From positions 3,886,001 to 3,950,000 of the forward strand of contig NZ_JASTWJ010000001.1 of assembly GCF_030499515.1 (NCBI RefSeq): DNA of 64,000 bases. Reading direction: 5' to 3'. This document shows positions 9,106 through 19,102 of the stretch, one piece after another. The stretch's first letter is position 1. Each line of letters starts with the position of its first letter. Source of the DNA: Streptomyces sp. DT2A-34 (GTDB lineage: Bacteria; Actinomycetota; Actinomycetes; Streptomycetales; Streptomycetaceae). The translations under genes were made by a program, and so were the position numbers. A model generated the notes under the pieces. It was not told where the DNA came from. It worked only from the letters and a program-made list of their open reading frames with translations, and searched no databases.

Positions 9106-9288
9106 TCAGTCGACCTCCTCGACCGTCACGAGGTGGCGGACGGTGTGCACCATGCCGCGGAACTCGGGGCGGTCCTCCTTGACGACCTGCGTGTTGATGC
9201 CCTTGAGACCAAGGGAACGCAGGGTGTCACGGTGGTTCTGCTTGCTGCCGATGTAGGACTTGACCTGCGTAATCTTGAGCTGCGCCAT
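9106..9288 (-). CDS. rpmD: 50S ribosomal protein L30
   Basis: L30 is a 60-residue large-subunit protein. The product starts [20 protein letters not shown] and carries the typical [20 protein letters not shown]. It lies three bases after rpsE and two before rplO, so it is tightly cotranscribed. Confidence 0.97.
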   Translation of the reverse strand: MAQLKITQVKSYIGSKQNHRDTLRSLGLKGINTQVVKEDRPEFRGMVHTVRHLVTVEEVD

Positions 9289-9291
9289 GAC

Positions 9292-9897
9292 CTACGCACC
9301 CGCCCCGGCACGCGCACGGAGAAGAGCCGCGGGGGCGACGTCCTCGAGCGGCAGACCACGGCGAGCCGCGATCTCCTCGGGACGCTGCAGGCCCTTCAGG
9401 GCCTCCACGGTCGCGTGCACGATGTTGATGGCGTTGTCGGAGCCGAGCGACTTCGACAGCACGTCGTGGATACCGGCGCACTCGAGCACGGCACGCACCG
9501 GGCCACCGGCGATAACACCGGTACCGGGGGACGCGGGCTTGAGCAGGACGACGCCGGCAGCCTTCTCACCCTGGATGGGGTGCGGGATGGTGCCCTGGAT
9601 ACGGGGGACCTTGAAGAAGTGCTTCTTGGCCTCCTCAACACCCTTGGCGATGGCGGCCGGCACCTCCTTGGCCTTGCCGTAACCGACACCCACGGTGCCG
9701 TCACCATCGCCCACTACGACGAGCGCAGTGAAGCTGAAGCGACGACCACCCTTCACAACCTTGGCGACGCGGTTGATCGCGACAACGCGCTCAACGTACG
9801 CGGTCTTCTCGGCGGCAGCTGCGCCGCCGTCACGGCCCTTCCGGTCCCGCCGCTCGCCGCCACCGGCACCGCCACCGCGGCGCTGGGGTCCAGCCAT
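9292..9897 (-). CDS. rpsE: 30S ribosomal protein S5
   Basis: S5 helps keep decoding accurate and helps unwind mRNA at the entry site. The 201-residue product has a Gly/Arg-rich N-terminal extension (about 1-35), then the dsRBD-like domain with [20 protein letters not shown], and a C-terminal domain with [20 protein letters not shown]. It is longer than E. coli S5 mainly because of the N-terminal extension, normal for actinobacteria. Confidence 0.98.
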   Translation of the reverse strand: MAGPQRRGGGAGGGERRDRKGRDGGAAAAEKTAYVERVVAINRVAKVVKGGRRFSFTALVVVGDGDGTVGVGYGKAKEVPAAIAKGVEEAKKHFFKVPRIQGTIPHPIQGEKAAGVVLLKPASPGTGVIAGGPVRAVLECAGIHDVLSKSLGSDNAINIVHATVEALKGLQRPEEIAARRGLPLEDVAPAALLRARAGAGA

Positions 9898-9938
9898 TGG
9901 AATTACCTCTCTCTGTCTCCGCTAGCTACGGAACCGAC

Positions 9939-10322
9939 TCAGAACTTGAGTCCGGCTTCGCGGGCGGCGTCCGCCAGAGCGGCGATGCGCCCGGCGTACT
10001 GGTTACCACCACGGTCGAATACGACGGCCTCGACGCCGGCGGCCTTGGCACGCTCGGCGACCAGGGCGCCGACCTGCTTGGCCTGCGCGGACTTGTCGCC
10101 CTCGCCACCGCGGATCGAGGTGTCCAGGGTGGACGCCGACGCAAGGGTGTGACCCTTGATGTCGTCGATCACCTGGGCCACGATGTGGCGGTTCGAGCGG
10201 GTGACGACCAGGCGCGGACGCTCCGCCGTACCGTTGATGTGCTTACGGATCCGGATGTGGCGGCGCTTGATCGCGGCGCGCTTGTAGGCGTCGCCCTTGA
10301 GGATCTTCTGTCCGTATGCCAT
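9939..10322 (-). CDS. rplR: 50S ribosomal protein L18
   Basis: L18 binds 5S rRNA with L5 and L25. The product is 127 residues; recognisable segments are [32 protein letters not shown] and [20 protein letters not shown]. It ends REAGLKF. It starts three bases after the rplF stop. Confidence 0.98.
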   Translation of the reverse strand: MAYGQKILKGDAYKRAAIKRRHIRIRKHINGTAERPRLVVTRSNRHIVAQVIDDIKGHTLASASTLDTSIRGGEGDKSAQAKQVGALVAERAKAAGVEAVVFDRGGNQYAGRIAALADAAREAGLKF

Positions 10323-10325
10323 GGC

Positions 10326-10865
10326 TTACTTACCCGCCTTTCCGACCTTGCGGCGGATGACTTCGCCCTCGTACTTGACGCCCTTGGCCTTGTACGGGTC
10401 GGGCTTGCGCAGCTTGCGGATGTTGGCCGCAACCTCGCCGACCTTCTGCTTGTCGATGCCCTCGACCGAGAACCGGGTGGGGGCCTCCACCTTGAAGGTG
10501 ATGCCCTCGGGAGCCTCGACGGTGATCGGGTGGCTGTAGCCGAGAGCGAACTCGAGGTTCGATCCCTTGGCCTGCACGCGGTAACCGACACCGCTGATCT
10601 CGAGCTTCTTCACGTAACCCTGGGTCACGCCGGTGATCATGTTCGCCACCAGCGTGCGGGACAGGCCGTGGAGGGCCTTGTTCTGACGCTCGTCGTTCGG
10701 GCGGGTCACCTGCAGGGTGCCATCCTCGCCCTTGACGACCTCGATCGGCGCCGAGACGGTGTGGGTCAGCTCGCCCTTGGGGCCCTTGACCTTGACCGTA
10801 CGGCCGTCGATGGTGACGTCCACGCCGGCGGGAACCGCGATGGGGAGCTTGCCGATGCGCGACAT
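10326..10865 (-). CDS. rplF: 50S ribosomal protein L6
   Basis: L6 lies near the factor-binding site of the large subunit. The 179-residue product has two duplicated alpha/beta domains and the signature [20 protein letters not shown] near the C-terminus. The start [20 protein letters not shown] is typical. It follows rpsH by 24 bases. Confidence 0.98.
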   Translation of the reverse strand: MSRIGKLPIAVPAGVDVTIDGRTVKVKGPKGELTHTVSAPIEVVKGEDGTLQVTRPNDERQNKALHGLSRTLVANMITGVTQGYVKKLEISGVGYRVQAKGSNLEFALGYSHPITVEAPEGITFKVEAPTRFSVEGIDKQKVGEVAANIRKLRKPDPYKAKGVKYEGEVIRRKVGKAGK

Positions 10866-10889
10866 AGCTGTTTCCTCCGTTCCCTTCTG

Positions 10890-11288
10890 CTACCAGACGT
10901 AGGCGAGAACTTCTCCGCCTACGCCCTTCTTGCCGGCCTGCTTGTCGGTGAGGAGCCCGTGCGACGTGGAGATGATCGCCACGCCGAGGCCGCCGAGCAC
11001 CTTCGGCAGGTTGGTGGACTTCGCGTACACCCGGAGACCGGGCTTGGAGATCCGCTTGATGCCCGCGATGGAGCGCTCACGGTTCGGGCCGAACTTCAGC
11101 TCGAGGACGAGGTTCTTGCCGACCTCGGCGTCCTCGACCTTCCAGCCCGTGATGAAGCCCTCCTGCTGGAGGATCTCCGCGATGTGCGACTTGATCTTCG
11201 AGTGCGGCATCGCCACGGTGTCGTGGTACGCCGAGTTCGCGTTCCGCAGACGCGTAAGCATGTCTGCGATCGGATCAGTCATGGTCAT
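10890..11288 (-). CDS. rpsH: 30S ribosomal protein S8
   Basis: S8 binds the 16S central domain and in E. coli also represses the spc operon. I start at the ATG at 11288 ([20 protein letters not shown]), which gives the standard 132 residues; longer in-frame extensions lack conservation. C-terminal [20 protein letters not shown] is diagnostic. It is preceded by a 213-base gap containing a large hairpin. Confidence 0.97.
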   Translation of the reverse strand: MTMTDPIADMLTRLRNANSAYHDTVAMPHSKIKSHIAEILQQEGFITGWKVEDAEVGKNLVLELKFGPNRERSIAGIKRISKPGLRVYAKSTNLPKVLGGLGVAIISTSHGLLTDKQAGKKGVGGEVLAYVW

Positions 11289-11405
11289 GAATTGGCCTTC
11301 GGCCTCTCTCGCCGGGGTTTCCTGGTGCGCCATCCCTCTCCCCGATCCGAGACGGGACGGGTGCGGCGCGGTGGACCTACGGCGTAGTAAGTCGTACGGG
11401 CGACT

Positions 11406-11456
11406 GTCAGGCGCCCAACCCTCCAAGCCTAAGCCATGGAAGGGAGGGCGCCTGAC
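11406..11456 (-). terminator. long hairpin between rpsN and rpsH
   Basis: Arms GTCAGGCGCCC (11406-11416) and GGGCGCCTGAC (11446-11456) are perfect over 11 bp. The stem continues inward through CCCT/AGGG. The 213-base gap interrupts an otherwise tightly packed spc operon, so the stem may be an attenuator or a binding site for a regulatory ribosomal protein such as S8. Confidence 0.55.
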
Positions 11457-11501
11457 ACGCCCAGTGCTTACCGAGAGCCCTTGGAATCCCTAAATGGGGG
11501 A

Positions 11502-11687
11502 TTACCAGGAGCTCTTGGTCACGCCCGGCAGCTCGCCACGGTGAGCCATCTCACGAAGGCACACGCGGCACAGGCCGAACTTGCGGTACACGGAGTGGGG
11601 ACGGCCGCAGCGCTGGCAGCGCGTGTAGCCACGCACGCCGAACTTGGGCTTGCGAGCAGCCTTCGCGATCAGAGCCTTCTTCGCCAT
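11502..11687 (-). CDS. rpsN: 30S ribosomal protein S14, zinc-binding type Z
   Basis: S14 belongs to the small-subunit head. From the ATG at 11687 ([20 protein letters not shown]) the product is 61 residues, the size of the short C+ form. Cys24, Cys27, Cys40 and Cys43 (CQRC, CRVC) are the zinc ligands. Streptomycetes often carry a second, Cys-free S14 elsewhere used under zinc limitation; that is family knowledge. It starts five bases after rplE. Confidence 0.96.
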   Translation of the reverse strand: MAKKALIAKAARKPKFGVRGYTRCQRCGRPHSVYRKFGLCRVCLREMAHRGELPGVTKSSW

Positions 11688-11692
11688 CTCGC

Positions 11693-12250
11693 TCACGCCT
11701 CCTTGAAGGGGAAGCCGAGGTGACGAAGGAGCGCACGGCCCTCAGCGTCGTTGGTCGCCGTGGTCACCACGGTGATGTCCATACCCCGGACGCGGTCGAT
11801 CTTGTCCTGGTCGATCTCGTGGAACATGACCTGCTCCGTGAGACCGAAGGTGTAGTTGCCACGGCCGTCGAACTGCTTGGGGGACAGACCACGGAAGTCG
11901 CGGATGCGCGGCAGCGCGAGCGACAGGGTGCGGTCCAGGAACTCCCACATGCGGTCGCCACGGAGCGTGACGTGGGCACCGATCGGCTGGCCCTCACGCA
12001 GCTTGAACTGCGCGATGGACTTGCGGGCCTTGGTGACGGCCGGCTTCTGACCGGTGATCGTGGTGAGGTCGCGGATGGCGCCCTCGATCAGCTTGGAGTC
12101 GCGGGCGGCGTCGCCCACACCCATGTTGACCACGATCTTGACGAGGCCGGGAACCTGCATGACGTTCTCGTACTTGAACTCGTCACGCAGCTTGCCCGCG
12201 ATCTCCTCGCGGTACTTCTGCTTCAGACGCGGAGTGGTGGTGGTCGTCAT
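11693..12250 (-). CDS. rplE: 50S ribosomal protein L5
   Basis: L5 binds 5S rRNA and bridges to S13. The 185-residue product has [40 protein letters not shown] and [20 protein letters not shown]. Its ATG overlaps the rplX stop by one base, indicating coupled translation. Confidence 0.98.
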   Translation of the reverse strand: MTTTTTPRLKQKYREEIAGKLRDEFKYENVMQVPGLVKIVVNMGVGDAARDSKLIEGAIRDLTTITGQKPAVTKARKSIAQFKLREGQPIGAHVTLRGDRMWEFLDRTLSLALPRIRDFRGLSPKQFDGRGNYTFGLTEQVMFHEIDQDKIDRVRGMDITVVTTATNDAEGRALLRHLGFPFKEA

Positions 12251-12573
12251 CAGATGTCCTCACCCGTCCGCTTGGCAACGCGGATCTTGTTGCCCTCTTC
12301 GTCGAAGCGGTAGCCGACACGCGTGACGACCTTGTTGCCGTCCTTCTCAACGACCAGCTGGACGTTGGAGACGTGGATCGGCGCCTCGGTCGTGACGATG
12401 CCGCCGGCCTGCGAGCCCTTGGCGGTCGGACCGGCCTTGGTGTGCTTCTTGACCCGGTTGACACCCTCGACCAGGACACGCTCGTCGCGCGGGTAAGCGG
12501 CAATGACCTTGCCCTGCTTGCCCTTGTCCTTGCCGGTGATGACCTGGACCAGGTCGCCCTTCTTGATCTTCAT
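12250..12573 (-). CDS. rplX: 50S ribosomal protein L24
   Basis: L24 is an assembly initiator of the large subunit. The product is 107 residues with a KOW motif near the N-terminus ([20 protein letters not shown]) and the typical [14 protein letters not shown]. It overlaps rplE by one base and lies two bases after rplN. Confidence 0.98.
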   Translation of the reverse strand: MKIKKGDLVQVITGKDKGKQGKVIAAYPRDERVLVEGVNRVKKHTKAGPTAKGSQAGGIVTTEAPIHVSNVQLVVEKDGNKVVTRVGYRFDEEGNKIRVAKRTGEDI

Positions 12574-12575
12574 GC

Positions 12576-12944
12576 TTACAGCACCTCCGGAGCCAGCGAG
12601 ATGATCTTCATGAACTTCTTCTCGCGCAGCTCACGCCCGACCGGGCCGAAGATGCGGGTGCCGCGAGGGTCGCCGTCGTTCTTCAGAATGACGGCGGCGT
12701 TCTCGTCGAAGCGGATGTACGAGCCGTCCGGACGGCGGCGCTCCTTGACGGTGCGAACGATGACCGCCTTGACGACGTCACCCTTCTTCACGTTGCCACC
12801 GGGGATCGCGTCCTTGACGGTGGCGACGATGACGTCACCGATGCCCGCGTAGCGGCGACCGGAGCCACCGAGCACACGGATGCAAAGGATTTCCTTCGCA
12901 CCAGTGTTGTCGGCGACACGCAGTCGCGACTCCTGCTGGATCAC
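12576..12944 (-). CDS. rplN: 50S ribosomal protein L14
   Basis: L14 forms an intersubunit bridge. The 122-residue product begins [20 protein letters not shown] and includes [20 protein letters not shown] and the end [10 protein letters not shown]. It is first after the hairpin that follows rpsQ, matching the classical S10/spc operon boundary. Confidence 0.98.
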   Translation of the reverse strand: MIQQESRLRVADNTGAKEILCIRVLGGSGRRYAGIGDVIVATVKDAIPGGNVKKGDVVKAVIVRTVKERRRPDGSYIRFDENAAVILKNDGDPRGTRIFGPVGRELREKKFMKIISLAPEVL

Positions 12945-13110
12945 GTCTATCTCCTGTTTGTCTGCCGGTTCCCTCCGGGGGTTGAACCGGAGAGCCTGGC
13001 GGAACCGTCCTGCAAGGATTGCCCCGCAGGAATTACTTGCGCCTCTTCAGGCGGAAACCCGCGCCGGGGGCCACACACCGTGAGGTGGAGCCGGCCCCCA
13101 GCGAGGGGCA

Positions 13111-13129
13111 GCGGGGGGCGAACCCCCGC
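13111..13129 (-). terminator. hairpin after rpsQ at the S10/spc boundary
   Basis: GCGGGGG-GCGAA-CCCCCGC sits four bases beyond the rpsQ stop. Two more stems follow in the 189-base gap (GGGGGCC with GGCCCCC, and CCGGTT with AACCGG at about 12966-12991). The position matches the end of the S10 operon in other bacteria, although here the spc genes may be read through. Confidence 0.5.
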
Positions 13130-13133
13130 TTGA

Positions 13134-13421
13134 TTACTTCGCCTTCTCGAGGATCTCGACGACGCGCCAGCGCTTCGTCGCGGACAGCGGCCGGGTCTCC
13201 ATGAGGAGGACGCGGTCGCCGACGCCCGCGGCGTTCTGCTCGTCGTGCGCCTTGAGCTTGTTGGTACGGCGGATGACCTTGCCGTACAGCGCGTGCTTGA
13301 CGCGGTCCTCGACGGCGACGACGACGGTCTTGTCCATCTTGTCGCTGACGACGAGACCCTCACGGGTCTTGCGGAAGCCGCGGGCCTCTGCAGTCTGCTC
13401 AGTCACGTTGCTCTCACTCAT
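13134..13421 (-). CDS. rpsQ: 30S ribosomal protein S17
   Basis: S17 is a primary 16S 5'-domain binder. The 95-residue product has an extended N-terminus (about 15 residues) before the OB-fold core [33 protein letters not shown] ends the protein. Its ATG overlaps the rpmC stop by one base. Confidence 0.98.
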   Translation of the reverse strand: MSESNVTEQTAEARGFRKTREGLVVSDKMDKTVVVAVEDRVKHALYGKVIRRTNKLKAHDEQNAAGVGDRVLLMETRPLSATKRWRVVEILEKAK

Positions 13422-13645
13422 CAGGCGCTCTCCACCGTCTCGATGCCCAGCTCGCGCTCACGCATCAGGGTGTAGATCCGCGCGATGTCCTTACGGACGG
13501 CCTTGAGCCGACCGTGGTTCTCGAGCTGACCGGTCGCCGCCTGGAAGCGGAGGTTGAACAGCTCTTCCTTGGCCTCGCGGAGCTTCGCAAGAAGCTCCTC
13601 GTTGCCCAGCTCGCGCAGCTCGGACGCCTTGGTACCGGCCGACAT
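13421..13645 (-). CDS. rpmC: 50S ribosomal protein L29
   Basis: L29 is a small helical protein at the tunnel exit. I use the ATG at 13645 ([20 protein letters not shown]), giving 74 residues; it overlaps the rplP TGA by one base. A GTG one codon upstream is possible. Conserved [20 protein letters not shown] is present. Confidence 0.96.
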   Translation of the reverse strand: MSAGTKASELRELGNEELLAKLREAKEELFNLRFQAATGQLENHGRLKAVRKDIARIYTLMRERELGIETVESA

Positions 13646-14064
13646 CACGCTTCACCTGCCTCGCGCTTGACGATCCGGCACTTCATCGGCAGCTTGTGGG
13701 CCGCACGAGTCAGCGCCTCACGGGCGATCTTCTCGTTGGGGTACGACAGCTCGAACATCACGCGTCCGGGCTTGACGTTGGCGATCCACCACTCCGGAGA
13801 ACCCTTACCGGAACCCATGCGGGTCTCGGCGGGCTTCTTGGTGAGCGGACGGTCCGGGTAGATGTTGATCCAGACCTTGCCACCACGCTTGATGTGACGC
13901 GTCATGGCGATACGAGCGGCCTCGATCTGACGGTTCGTCACGTACGCCGGGGTGAGCGCCTGGATGCCGTACTCGCCGAACGCAACCGTCGTGCCACCCT
14001 TGGCAGCGCCGGAGCGCTTGGGGTGGTGCTGCTTGCGGTGCTTGACCCTACGGGGGATCAGCAT
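13645..14064 (-). CDS. rplP: 50S ribosomal protein L16
   Basis: L16 shapes the A-site tRNA pocket of the large subunit. The 139-residue product starts [20 protein letters not shown] and carries [20 protein letters not shown] and [20 protein letters not shown]. Length is normal. It begins five bases after rpsC. Confidence 0.98.
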   Translation of the reverse strand: MLIPRRVKHRKQHHPKRSGAAKGGTTVAFGEYGIQALTPAYVTNRQIEAARIAMTRHIKRGGKVWINIYPDRPLTKKPAETRMGSGKGSPEWWIANVKPGRVMFELSYPNEKIAREALTRAAHKLPMKCRIVKREAGEA

Positions 14065-14069
14065 GACGG

Positions 14070-14891
14070 TCAGGCCTCCGTTCCGGTGCTCTCAGCCGGA
14101 GCGGCGGCGGGAGCCTCGGCCTTGGGGGCCTCGGCGCCGGCAGCCTGCTGCGGCTTGCAACCGCGCCGCTCGCCACCACGGCCACCACGGGCCGGGCGGT
14201 CGGCACCGCCACGGGCCGGGCGGTTACCCGCACGGGCCGCAGCGTTCTCGGCGCGGACCTCGGCGATGTTCTTGACGTCGCCCTTGTAGATCCAGACCTT
14301 CACACCGATGCGGCCGAAGGTCGTCTTGGCCTCGAAGAAGCCGTAGTCCACGTTCGCGCGGAGCGTGTGCAGGGGCACGCGGCCCTCGCGGTAGAACTCC
14401 GAGCGGGACATCTCGGCGCCGCCGAGGCGGCCACCGCACTGGATCTTGATGCCCTTGGCGCCGGCCTTCATCGCCGACTGCATGCTCTTACGCATGGCGC
14501 GGCGGAAGGAGACGCGGGAGGAGAGCTGCTCGGCAACGGCCTGGGCAACCAGCTGAGCGTCGGTCTCGGGGTTCTTGACCTCGAGGATGTTCAGCTGGAC
14601 CTGCTTGCCCGTGAGCTTCTCGAGGTCACCGCGGATGCGGTCGGCCTCGGCGCCACGGCGGCCGATGACGATGCCCGGACGCGCGGTGTGGATGTCCACC
14701 CGCACACGGTCACGGGTGCGCTCGATCTCAACCTTCGAGATACCGGCGCGCTCCATGCCGGACGTCATCATCCGACGGATGGCGACGTCTTCCTTGACGT
14801 AGTCCTTGTACAGCTTGTCGGCGTACCACCGGGACTTGAAGTCCGTGGTGACACCGAGCCGGAACCCATGCGGGTTAACCTTCTGGCCCAT
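14070..14891 (-). CDS. rpsC: 30S ribosomal protein S3
   Basis: S3 forms part of the mRNA entry channel and helps unwind mRNA. The 273-residue product has a KH domain ([20 protein letters not shown], about 75-95) and the C-terminal S3 domain ([20 protein letters not shown]). After about residue 215 it carries a Gly/Arg then Ala/Pro/Glu-rich tail ending STGTEA, absent from E. coli S3 but usual in streptomycetes. Its ATG overlaps the rplV TAA by one base. Confidence 0.97.
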   Translation of the reverse strand: MGQKVNPHGFRLGVTTDFKSRWYADKLYKDYVKEDVAIRRMMTSGMERAGISKVEIERTRDRVRVDIHTARPGIVIGRRGAEADRIRGDLEKLTGKQVQLNILEVKNPETDAQLVAQAVAEQLSSRVSFRRAMRKSMQSAMKAGAKGIKIQCGGRLGGAEMSRSEFYREGRVPLHTLRANVDYGFFEAKTTFGRIGVKVWIYKGDVKNIAEVRAENAAARAGNRPARGGADRPARGGRGGERRGCKPQQAAGAEAPKAEAPAAAPAESTGTEA

Positions 14892-15238
14892 TACCGGGTT
14901 CCTTCCTTGCTGGCGACGACCACGGTGATGTGGCTGGTCCGCTTGCGGATCCGGTAGGCACGGCCCTGAGCGCGCGGACGGAACCGCTTCAGGGTCGGGC
15001 CCTCGTCGACGTACGCCTCGCTGATGAACAGCGAGGTGGCGTCCGGGTGGTCGTAGTTGTGCGCGGCGTTGGCAATGGCGCTGTCGAGCACCTTGCCGAC
15101 CGGCACGGAGGCTGCCTGCGGAGCGAATCGCAGAACAGCCTGGGCCTCCGTGGCGTCCATGCCACGGATGAGGTCCACCACGCGGCGGGCCTTCATGGGC
15201 GTGACGCGGATGTACCGCGCCTGGGCCCTGGCTTCCAT
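14891..15238 (-). CDS. rplV: 50S ribosomal protein L22
   Basis: L22 lines the peptide exit tunnel with a long beta hairpin, here around [20 protein letters not shown]. The product is 115 residues, starting [20 protein letters not shown]. The overlap with rpsC (TAATG) indicates coupled translation. Confidence 0.98.
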   Translation of the reverse strand: MEARAQARYIRVTPMKARRVVDLIRGMDATEAQAVLRFAPQAASVPVGKVLDSAIANAAHNYDHPDATSLFISEAYVDEGPTLKRFRPRAQGRAYRIRKRTSHITVVVASKEGTR

Positions 15239-15281
15239 GGTTGTCCCTTCAGTTACTTACGTGTCTGAATGCGATCCGCTA

Positions 15282-15563
15282 CTAGCGGCGCTTCGACTTC
15301 CGGTCGTCCTTGACGTGGCCCCGGAAGGTGCGCGTCGGCGAGAACTCGCCGAGCTTGTGGCCGACCATCGACTCGGTGACGAACACCGGGATGTGGGTCT
15401 TGCCGTTGTGCACCGCGAGCGTGTGGCCGAGCATGGCCGGCACGATCATGGAGCGACGGGACCAGGTCTTGATGACGTTCTTGGAACCGGCTTCGTTCTG
15501 GGCTTCCACCTTCTTGATCAGGTGGTCGTCGACGAAGGGCCCCTTCTTGAGACTGCGCGGCAT
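15282..15563 (-). CDS. rpsS: 30S ribosomal protein S19
   Basis: S19 sits in the small-subunit head beside S13. The product is 93 residues, beginning [20 protein letters not shown], with [20 protein letters not shown] and [20 protein letters not shown]. It lies between rplB and rplV as in the standard S10 order. Confidence 0.98.
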   Translation of the reverse strand: MPRSLKKGPFVDDHLIKKVEAQNEAGSKNVIKTWSRRSMIVPAMLGHTLAVHNGKTHIPVFVTESMVGHKLGEFSPTRTFRGHVKDDRKSKRR

Positions 15564-15575
15564 CTAAACCCGCTC

Positions 15576-16412
15576 CTAGCGCTTCTTGTTCGTCTTGCGG
15601 CGGCGGACGATGTACTTGTTGCTCGCCTTCTTGGGAGCACGAGTACGACCTTCCTTCTGACCCCACGGGGAGACCGGGTGGCGACCACCGGAGGTCTTGC
15701 CCTCACCACCACCGTGCGGGTGGTCAACCGGGTTCATCGCCACACCGCGAACGGTCGGGCGAACGCCCAGCCAGCGCTTGCGGCCGGCCTTGCCCCAGTT
15801 GATGTTGCTCTGCTCGGCGTTGCCGACCTCGCCGACGGTGGCGCGGCAGCGCACGTCGACCAGGCGGATCTCACCGGAGGGCATGCGCAGGTGGGCCATC
15901 TGGCCCTCCTTCGCGAGCAGCTGCACGGAGGCACCGGCGGAGCGGGCGAACTTGGCGCCGCCACCGGGACGGAGCTCGATCGCGTGGATCGTGGTACCGA
16001 CCGGGATGTTGCGCAGCGCCAGGTTGTTGCCCGGCTTGATGTCGGCCCCGGGACCGTTCTCGACGCGGTCACCCTGCTGCAGGTTGCGCGGGGCGAGGAT
16101 GTAGCGCTTCTCGCCGTCGGCGTAGTGCAGCAGCGCGATGCGCGCGGTGCGGTTGGGGTCGTACTCGATGTGCGCGACCTTCGCCGGCACGCCGTCCTTG
16201 TCGTGACGACGGAAGTCGATCACGCGGTAGGCGCGCTTGTGGCCACCGCCCTGGTGGCGGACGGTCACACGACCGGAGTTGTTACGGCCACCCTTGCTGT
16301 GCAGGGGGCGGACCAACGACTTCTCCGGCGTGGACCGCGTGACCTCGACGAAGTCGGCGACGCTGGAGCCACGACGGCCCGGCGTAGTCGGCTTGTACTT
16401 GCGGATTCCCAT
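15576..16412 (-). CDS. rplB: 50S ribosomal protein L2
   Basis: L2 is required for subunit joining and peptidyl-transferase assembly. The 278-residue product has the core segment [20 protein letters not shown] and the highly conserved [20 protein letters not shown], whose His lies near the catalytic centre. Length is normal. It lies 40 bases after rplW. Confidence 0.98.
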   Translation of the reverse strand: MGIRKYKPTTPGRRGSSVADFVEVTRSTPEKSLVRPLHSKGGRNNSGRVTVRHQGGGHKRAYRVIDFRRHDKDGVPAKVAHIEYDPNRTARIALLHYADGEKRYILAPRNLQQGDRVENGPGADIKPGNNLALRNIPVGTTIHAIELRPGGGAKFARSAGASVQLLAKEGQMAHLRMPSGEIRLVDVRCRATVGEVGNAEQSNINWGKAGRKRWLGVRPTVRGVAMNPVDHPHGGGEGKTSGGRHPVSPWGQKEGRTRAPKKASNKYIVRRRKTNKKR

Positions 16413-16452
16413 TTCTCAGTCCTCGTCCGATATCGGACGATCCGGACCGCCC

Positions 16453-16872
16453 TCAGGCGGTCGGACCGCCGAAGATGTCGATACGGTCGCCCTCAGCGAG
16501 GGTCACGATCGCGCGCTTGGTGGACGCGCGCTGGCCGAAGCCCGTGCGGGTCCGCTTGCGCTTGCCCTGGCGGTTGATCGTGTTGACCCCGGTGACCTTG
16601 ACCTCGAAGACCGTCTCGACGGCCTGCTTGATCTGGGTCTTGTTGCTGCCCGGGGCGACGACGAACGTGTACTTGTTCTCGTCGAGGAGCGCGTAGCTCT
16701 TCTCGGACACGACCGGCTTGATCAAGATGTCACGGAGGTCCGTGAACGACTTGCTCGCCGGCGTGACGACGGTGTTCTTGCCCTCGGCGGCGTGGCGACG
16801 CGCCTTGGCGACGCGAGCGGCCTTGGCCTTCTTCGCGGCCTTCGAGGCAATGGCGGGGTGACGGATAGCCAT
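16453..16872 (-). CDS. rplW: 50S ribosomal protein L23
   Basis: L23 docks trigger factor and the translocon at the tunnel exit. The 139-residue product has an Ala/Lys-rich N-terminal extension of about 40 residues before the conserved [20 protein letters not shown] and [20 protein letters not shown]. The ATG overlaps the rplD TGA by one base. An internal start near the core cannot be excluded, but the overlap favours this one. Confidence 0.95.
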   Translation of the reverse strand: MAIRHPAIASKAAKKAKAARVAKARRHAAEGKNTVVTPASKSFTDLRDILIKPVVSEKSYALLDENKYTFVVAPGSNKTQIKQAVETVFEVKVTGVNTINRQGKRKRTRTGFGQRASTKRAIVTLAEGDRIDIFGGPTA

Positions 16873-17528
16873 CAGGCCTCGCTCCCTTCGGTGTCATTGG
16901 CCTTCGGGCCCGACACGAAGGACTCGAACGCGGCCTGGGTGAAGACCACGTCGTCCGAGACGAGAACGTCGTACGTGTTCAGCTGGCCCGGCTCCAGGAT
17001 GTGGACCTGGGGCAGGTTGCGGGCGGACAGCCACGCGGCCTCGTCGGCGCGCTCGACGACCAGGAGCAGGTTCTTGCGCTCGCTGATCTTGCCGAACAGG
17101 CTCTTGGCGGCCTTCGTGGAGGGTGCCTCGCCCTCGATCACGCCGGAGACGACGTGGATGCGGTTGTTGCGGGCCCGGTCGGTGAGGGCGTGGCGCAGGG
17201 CCGCGGCCTTCATCTTCTTCGGGGTCCGCTGCGAGTAGTCACGCGGCACGGGACCGTGCACGACGCCACCACCGGCGAACTGCGGCGCGCGGGTCGAACC
17301 CTGACGGGCGCGACCGGTGCCCTTCTGGCGGTAAGGCTTCTTGCCACCACCACGGACCTCGCCACGGGTCTTGGTCTTGTGCGTGCCCTGGCGGGCAGCG
17401 GCCAGCTGCGCGACGACGACCTGGTGAAGCAGCGGAACGCTGATCTTCTCTACGTCGAAGATCTCCGCGGGGAGCTCGACGGTACCGGCCTTGTCGCCCG
17501 CCGGCGAAAGGATGTCAACAGTGCTCAT
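16872..17528 (-). CDS. rplD: 50S ribosomal protein L4
   Basis: L4 lines the exit tunnel, and in E. coli it represses its own S10 operon. The 218-residue product includes [20 protein letters not shown] and the tunnel loop [20 protein letters not shown]. It lies eight bases after rplC. Confidence 0.98.
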   Translation of the reverse strand: MSTVDILSPAGDKAGTVELPAEIFDVEKISVPLLHQVVVAQLAAARQGTHKTKTRGEVRGGGKKPYRQKGTGRARQGSTRAPQFAGGGVVHGPVPRDYSQRTPKKMKAAALRHALTDRARNNRIHVVSGVIEGEAPSTKAAKSLFGKISERKNLLLVVERADEAAWLSARNLPQVHILEPGQLNTYDVLVSDDVVFTQAAFESFVSGPKANDTEGSEA

Positions 17529-17536
17529 CGGTTACC

Positions 17537-18181
17537 TCAGGCCCCCTTGGCCGCGGTGCGGACCAGGACGAGGCCGCCGTTCGGACCAGGAACCGCGCCC
17601 TTGATGAGCAGCAGACCCTTCTCCGCGTCAACGGCGTGGACGGTCAGGTTCTGGGTGGTGACCCGCTCGTTGCCCATGCGACCCGCCATGCGGAGGCCCT
17701 TGAACACACGGCCCGGGGTGGCGCAGCCACCGATGGAACCGGGAGAGCGGTGCTTGCGCTGGGTGCCGTGTCCGGCGCCGAGGCCCTTGAAGTTGTGACG
17801 CTTCATGACACCGGCGAAGCCCTTGCCCTTGCTCTTGCCGGTGACGTCGACCTTCACGCCGGCCTCGAAGACCTCGGCCGTGACTTCCTGGCCGAGCGTG
17901 TACTCGGAGGCGTCAGCGGTGCGGATCTCGACGAGGTGACGACGGGGGGTGACGTCGGCCTTGGCGAAGTGACCCTTGAGGGGCTTGTTCACCTTGCGCG
18001 GGTCGATCTCGCCGAAGGCGATCTGGACCGACTCGTAGCCGTCGACGTCGTTCGTACGCACCTGGGTCACGACGTTGGGGCCGGCCTTGACGACGGTGAC
18101 CGGAACAACACGGTTGTTCTCGTCCCACACCTGCGTCATGCCGAGCTTCTCGCCCAGGATGCCCTTGATCTGCTTAGCCAT
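17537..18181 (-). CDS. rplC: 50S ribosomal protein L3
   Basis: L3 is an early assembly protein near the peptidyl-transferase centre. The 214-residue product starts [20 protein letters not shown] and carries [20 protein letters not shown] and [20 protein letters not shown]. It lies 17 bases after rpsJ, the first gene of the S10 operon. Confidence 0.98.
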   Translation of the reverse strand: MAKQIKGILGEKLGMTQVWDENNRVVPVTVVKAGPNVVTQVRTNDVDGYESVQIAFGEIDPRKVNKPLKGHFAKADVTPRRHLVEIRTADASEYTLGQEVTAEVFEAGVKVDVTGKSKGKGFAGVMKRHNFKGLGAGHGTQRKHRSPGSIGGCATPGRVFKGLRMAGRMGNERVTTQNLTVHAVDAEKGLLLIKGAVPGPNGGLVLVRTAAKGA

Positions 18182-18198
18182 CTCTCAGATCACCGGCC

Positions 18199-18507
18199 TC
18201 AGAGCTTGATCTCGATGTCGACACCGGCCGGGAGGTCGAGTCGCATCAGAGAGTCAACGGTCTTGGGGGTCGGGTCGAGGATGTCGATCAGGCGCTTGTG
18301 CGTGCGCATCTCGAAGTGCTCGCGCGAGTCCTTGTACTTGTGCGGCGACTTGATGACGCAGTACACGTTCTTCTCAGTGGGCAGCGGCACCGGGCCCGCG
18401 ACCGACGCACCAGTGCGCGTCACCGTCTCGACGATCTTCTTCGCCGAGGAGTCGATGACCTCGTGGTCGTAGGCCTTGAGCCGGATGCGGATCTTCTGTC
18501 CCGCCAT
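18199..18507 (-). CDS. rpsJ: 30S ribosomal protein S10
   Basis: S10 is a small-subunit head protein, also known as NusE for its role in antitermination with NusB. The 102-residue product starts [20 protein letters not shown] and includes [20 protein letters not shown]. It is the promoter-proximal gene of the S10-spc-alpha block and has a long leader. Confidence 0.98.
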   Translation of the reverse strand: MAGQKIRIRLKAYDHEVIDSSAKKIVETVTRTGASVAGPVPLPTEKNVYCVIKSPHKYKDSREHFEMRTHKRLIDILDPTPKTVDSLMRLDLPAGVDIEIKL

Positions 18508-18882
18508 GGCTACTCAGTAGTCCTGTCTCTCTAACGCTCTGGAACCTGGTGTTCCTGTCCCTCTTCTCCGACCCACGCGGTCGGGCGTGTCGCGCTCTCG
18601 CTGACACAGATGCCCCTTGTTCGAACATCCCTTGCCGGGGAGCACGGCCCTTCCGGAACCGCAAGCCGGGGGCGAGGAGGCCCACCGGGTGCCTGGCCGG
18701 CGCCGCACTGACACTTCCCGAAAGATTCCCGTACGTCCGCCCCAGCGCTGCCTTACGGCAGTTAGGGCGACGAGTACTGTGGGACTCGCTTCCGGTCCTC
18801 CCGGCGGGAGGCGCGCAGCATCAACACTCGACCGAGCAACTCGGACAGTCTGCCATATGGGGCAGGGGGCTGGCCAATCGAG
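18508..18882 (-). other. S10 operon 5' leader
   Basis: About 375 bases separate the predicted transcription start from rpsJ with no credible gene. Such a long leader upstream of a ribosomal operon is a likely place for autoregulation (for example by L4), but I could not identify a known fold by eye. Confidence 0.4.
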
Positions 18883-18888
18883 CCGGAG

Positions 18889-18916
18889 AGAATACCCCGA
18901 GGGTGATGTAGGTCAA
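18889..18916 (-). promoter_or_regulatory. S10 operon promoter (SigA/HrdB type)
   Basis: The minus strand has TTGACC (18911-18916), a 16-base spacer and TATTCT (18889-18894). It sits just downstream of two terminator hairpins of the preceding gene and drives towards rpsJ. Confidence 0.6.
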
Positions 18917-19006
18917 ACCCGGGCGGCCGCGCCCTCGGATCGACCGGGTGCCCGCCGCCTGACCGGAGCGGTCGCGTCCGCGCCGTCGTCCACCAGCGAC
19001 CGGATC

Positions 19007-19033
19007 ACCCCGTGGTCCGGGGACCATGGGGTG
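19007..19033 (-). terminator. second hairpin after the cytidylyltransferase gene
   Basis: CACCCCGTGGTCC (19007-19019) and GGACCATGGGGTG (19021-19033) are complementary with one wobble pair. The tip must open to form a loop. It follows the stronger hairpin at 19043 and insulates the S10 promoter. Confidence 0.45.
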
Positions 19034-19042
19034 AGGTTCTCG

Positions 19043-19076
19043 GGCCGACGGGTCCGCCTCAGCGGACCCGTCGGCC
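19043..19076 (-). terminator. perfect 15-bp terminator hairpin ending the polysaccharide locus
   Basis: GGCCGACGGGTCCGC (19043-19057), loop CTCA and the exact complement (19062-19076). It lies 27 bases past the cytidylyltransferase stop and probably ends the accessory operon. Confidence 0.7.
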
Positions 19077-19102
19077 TCTGGTACACGGGCGACAGGCCTG
19101 TG

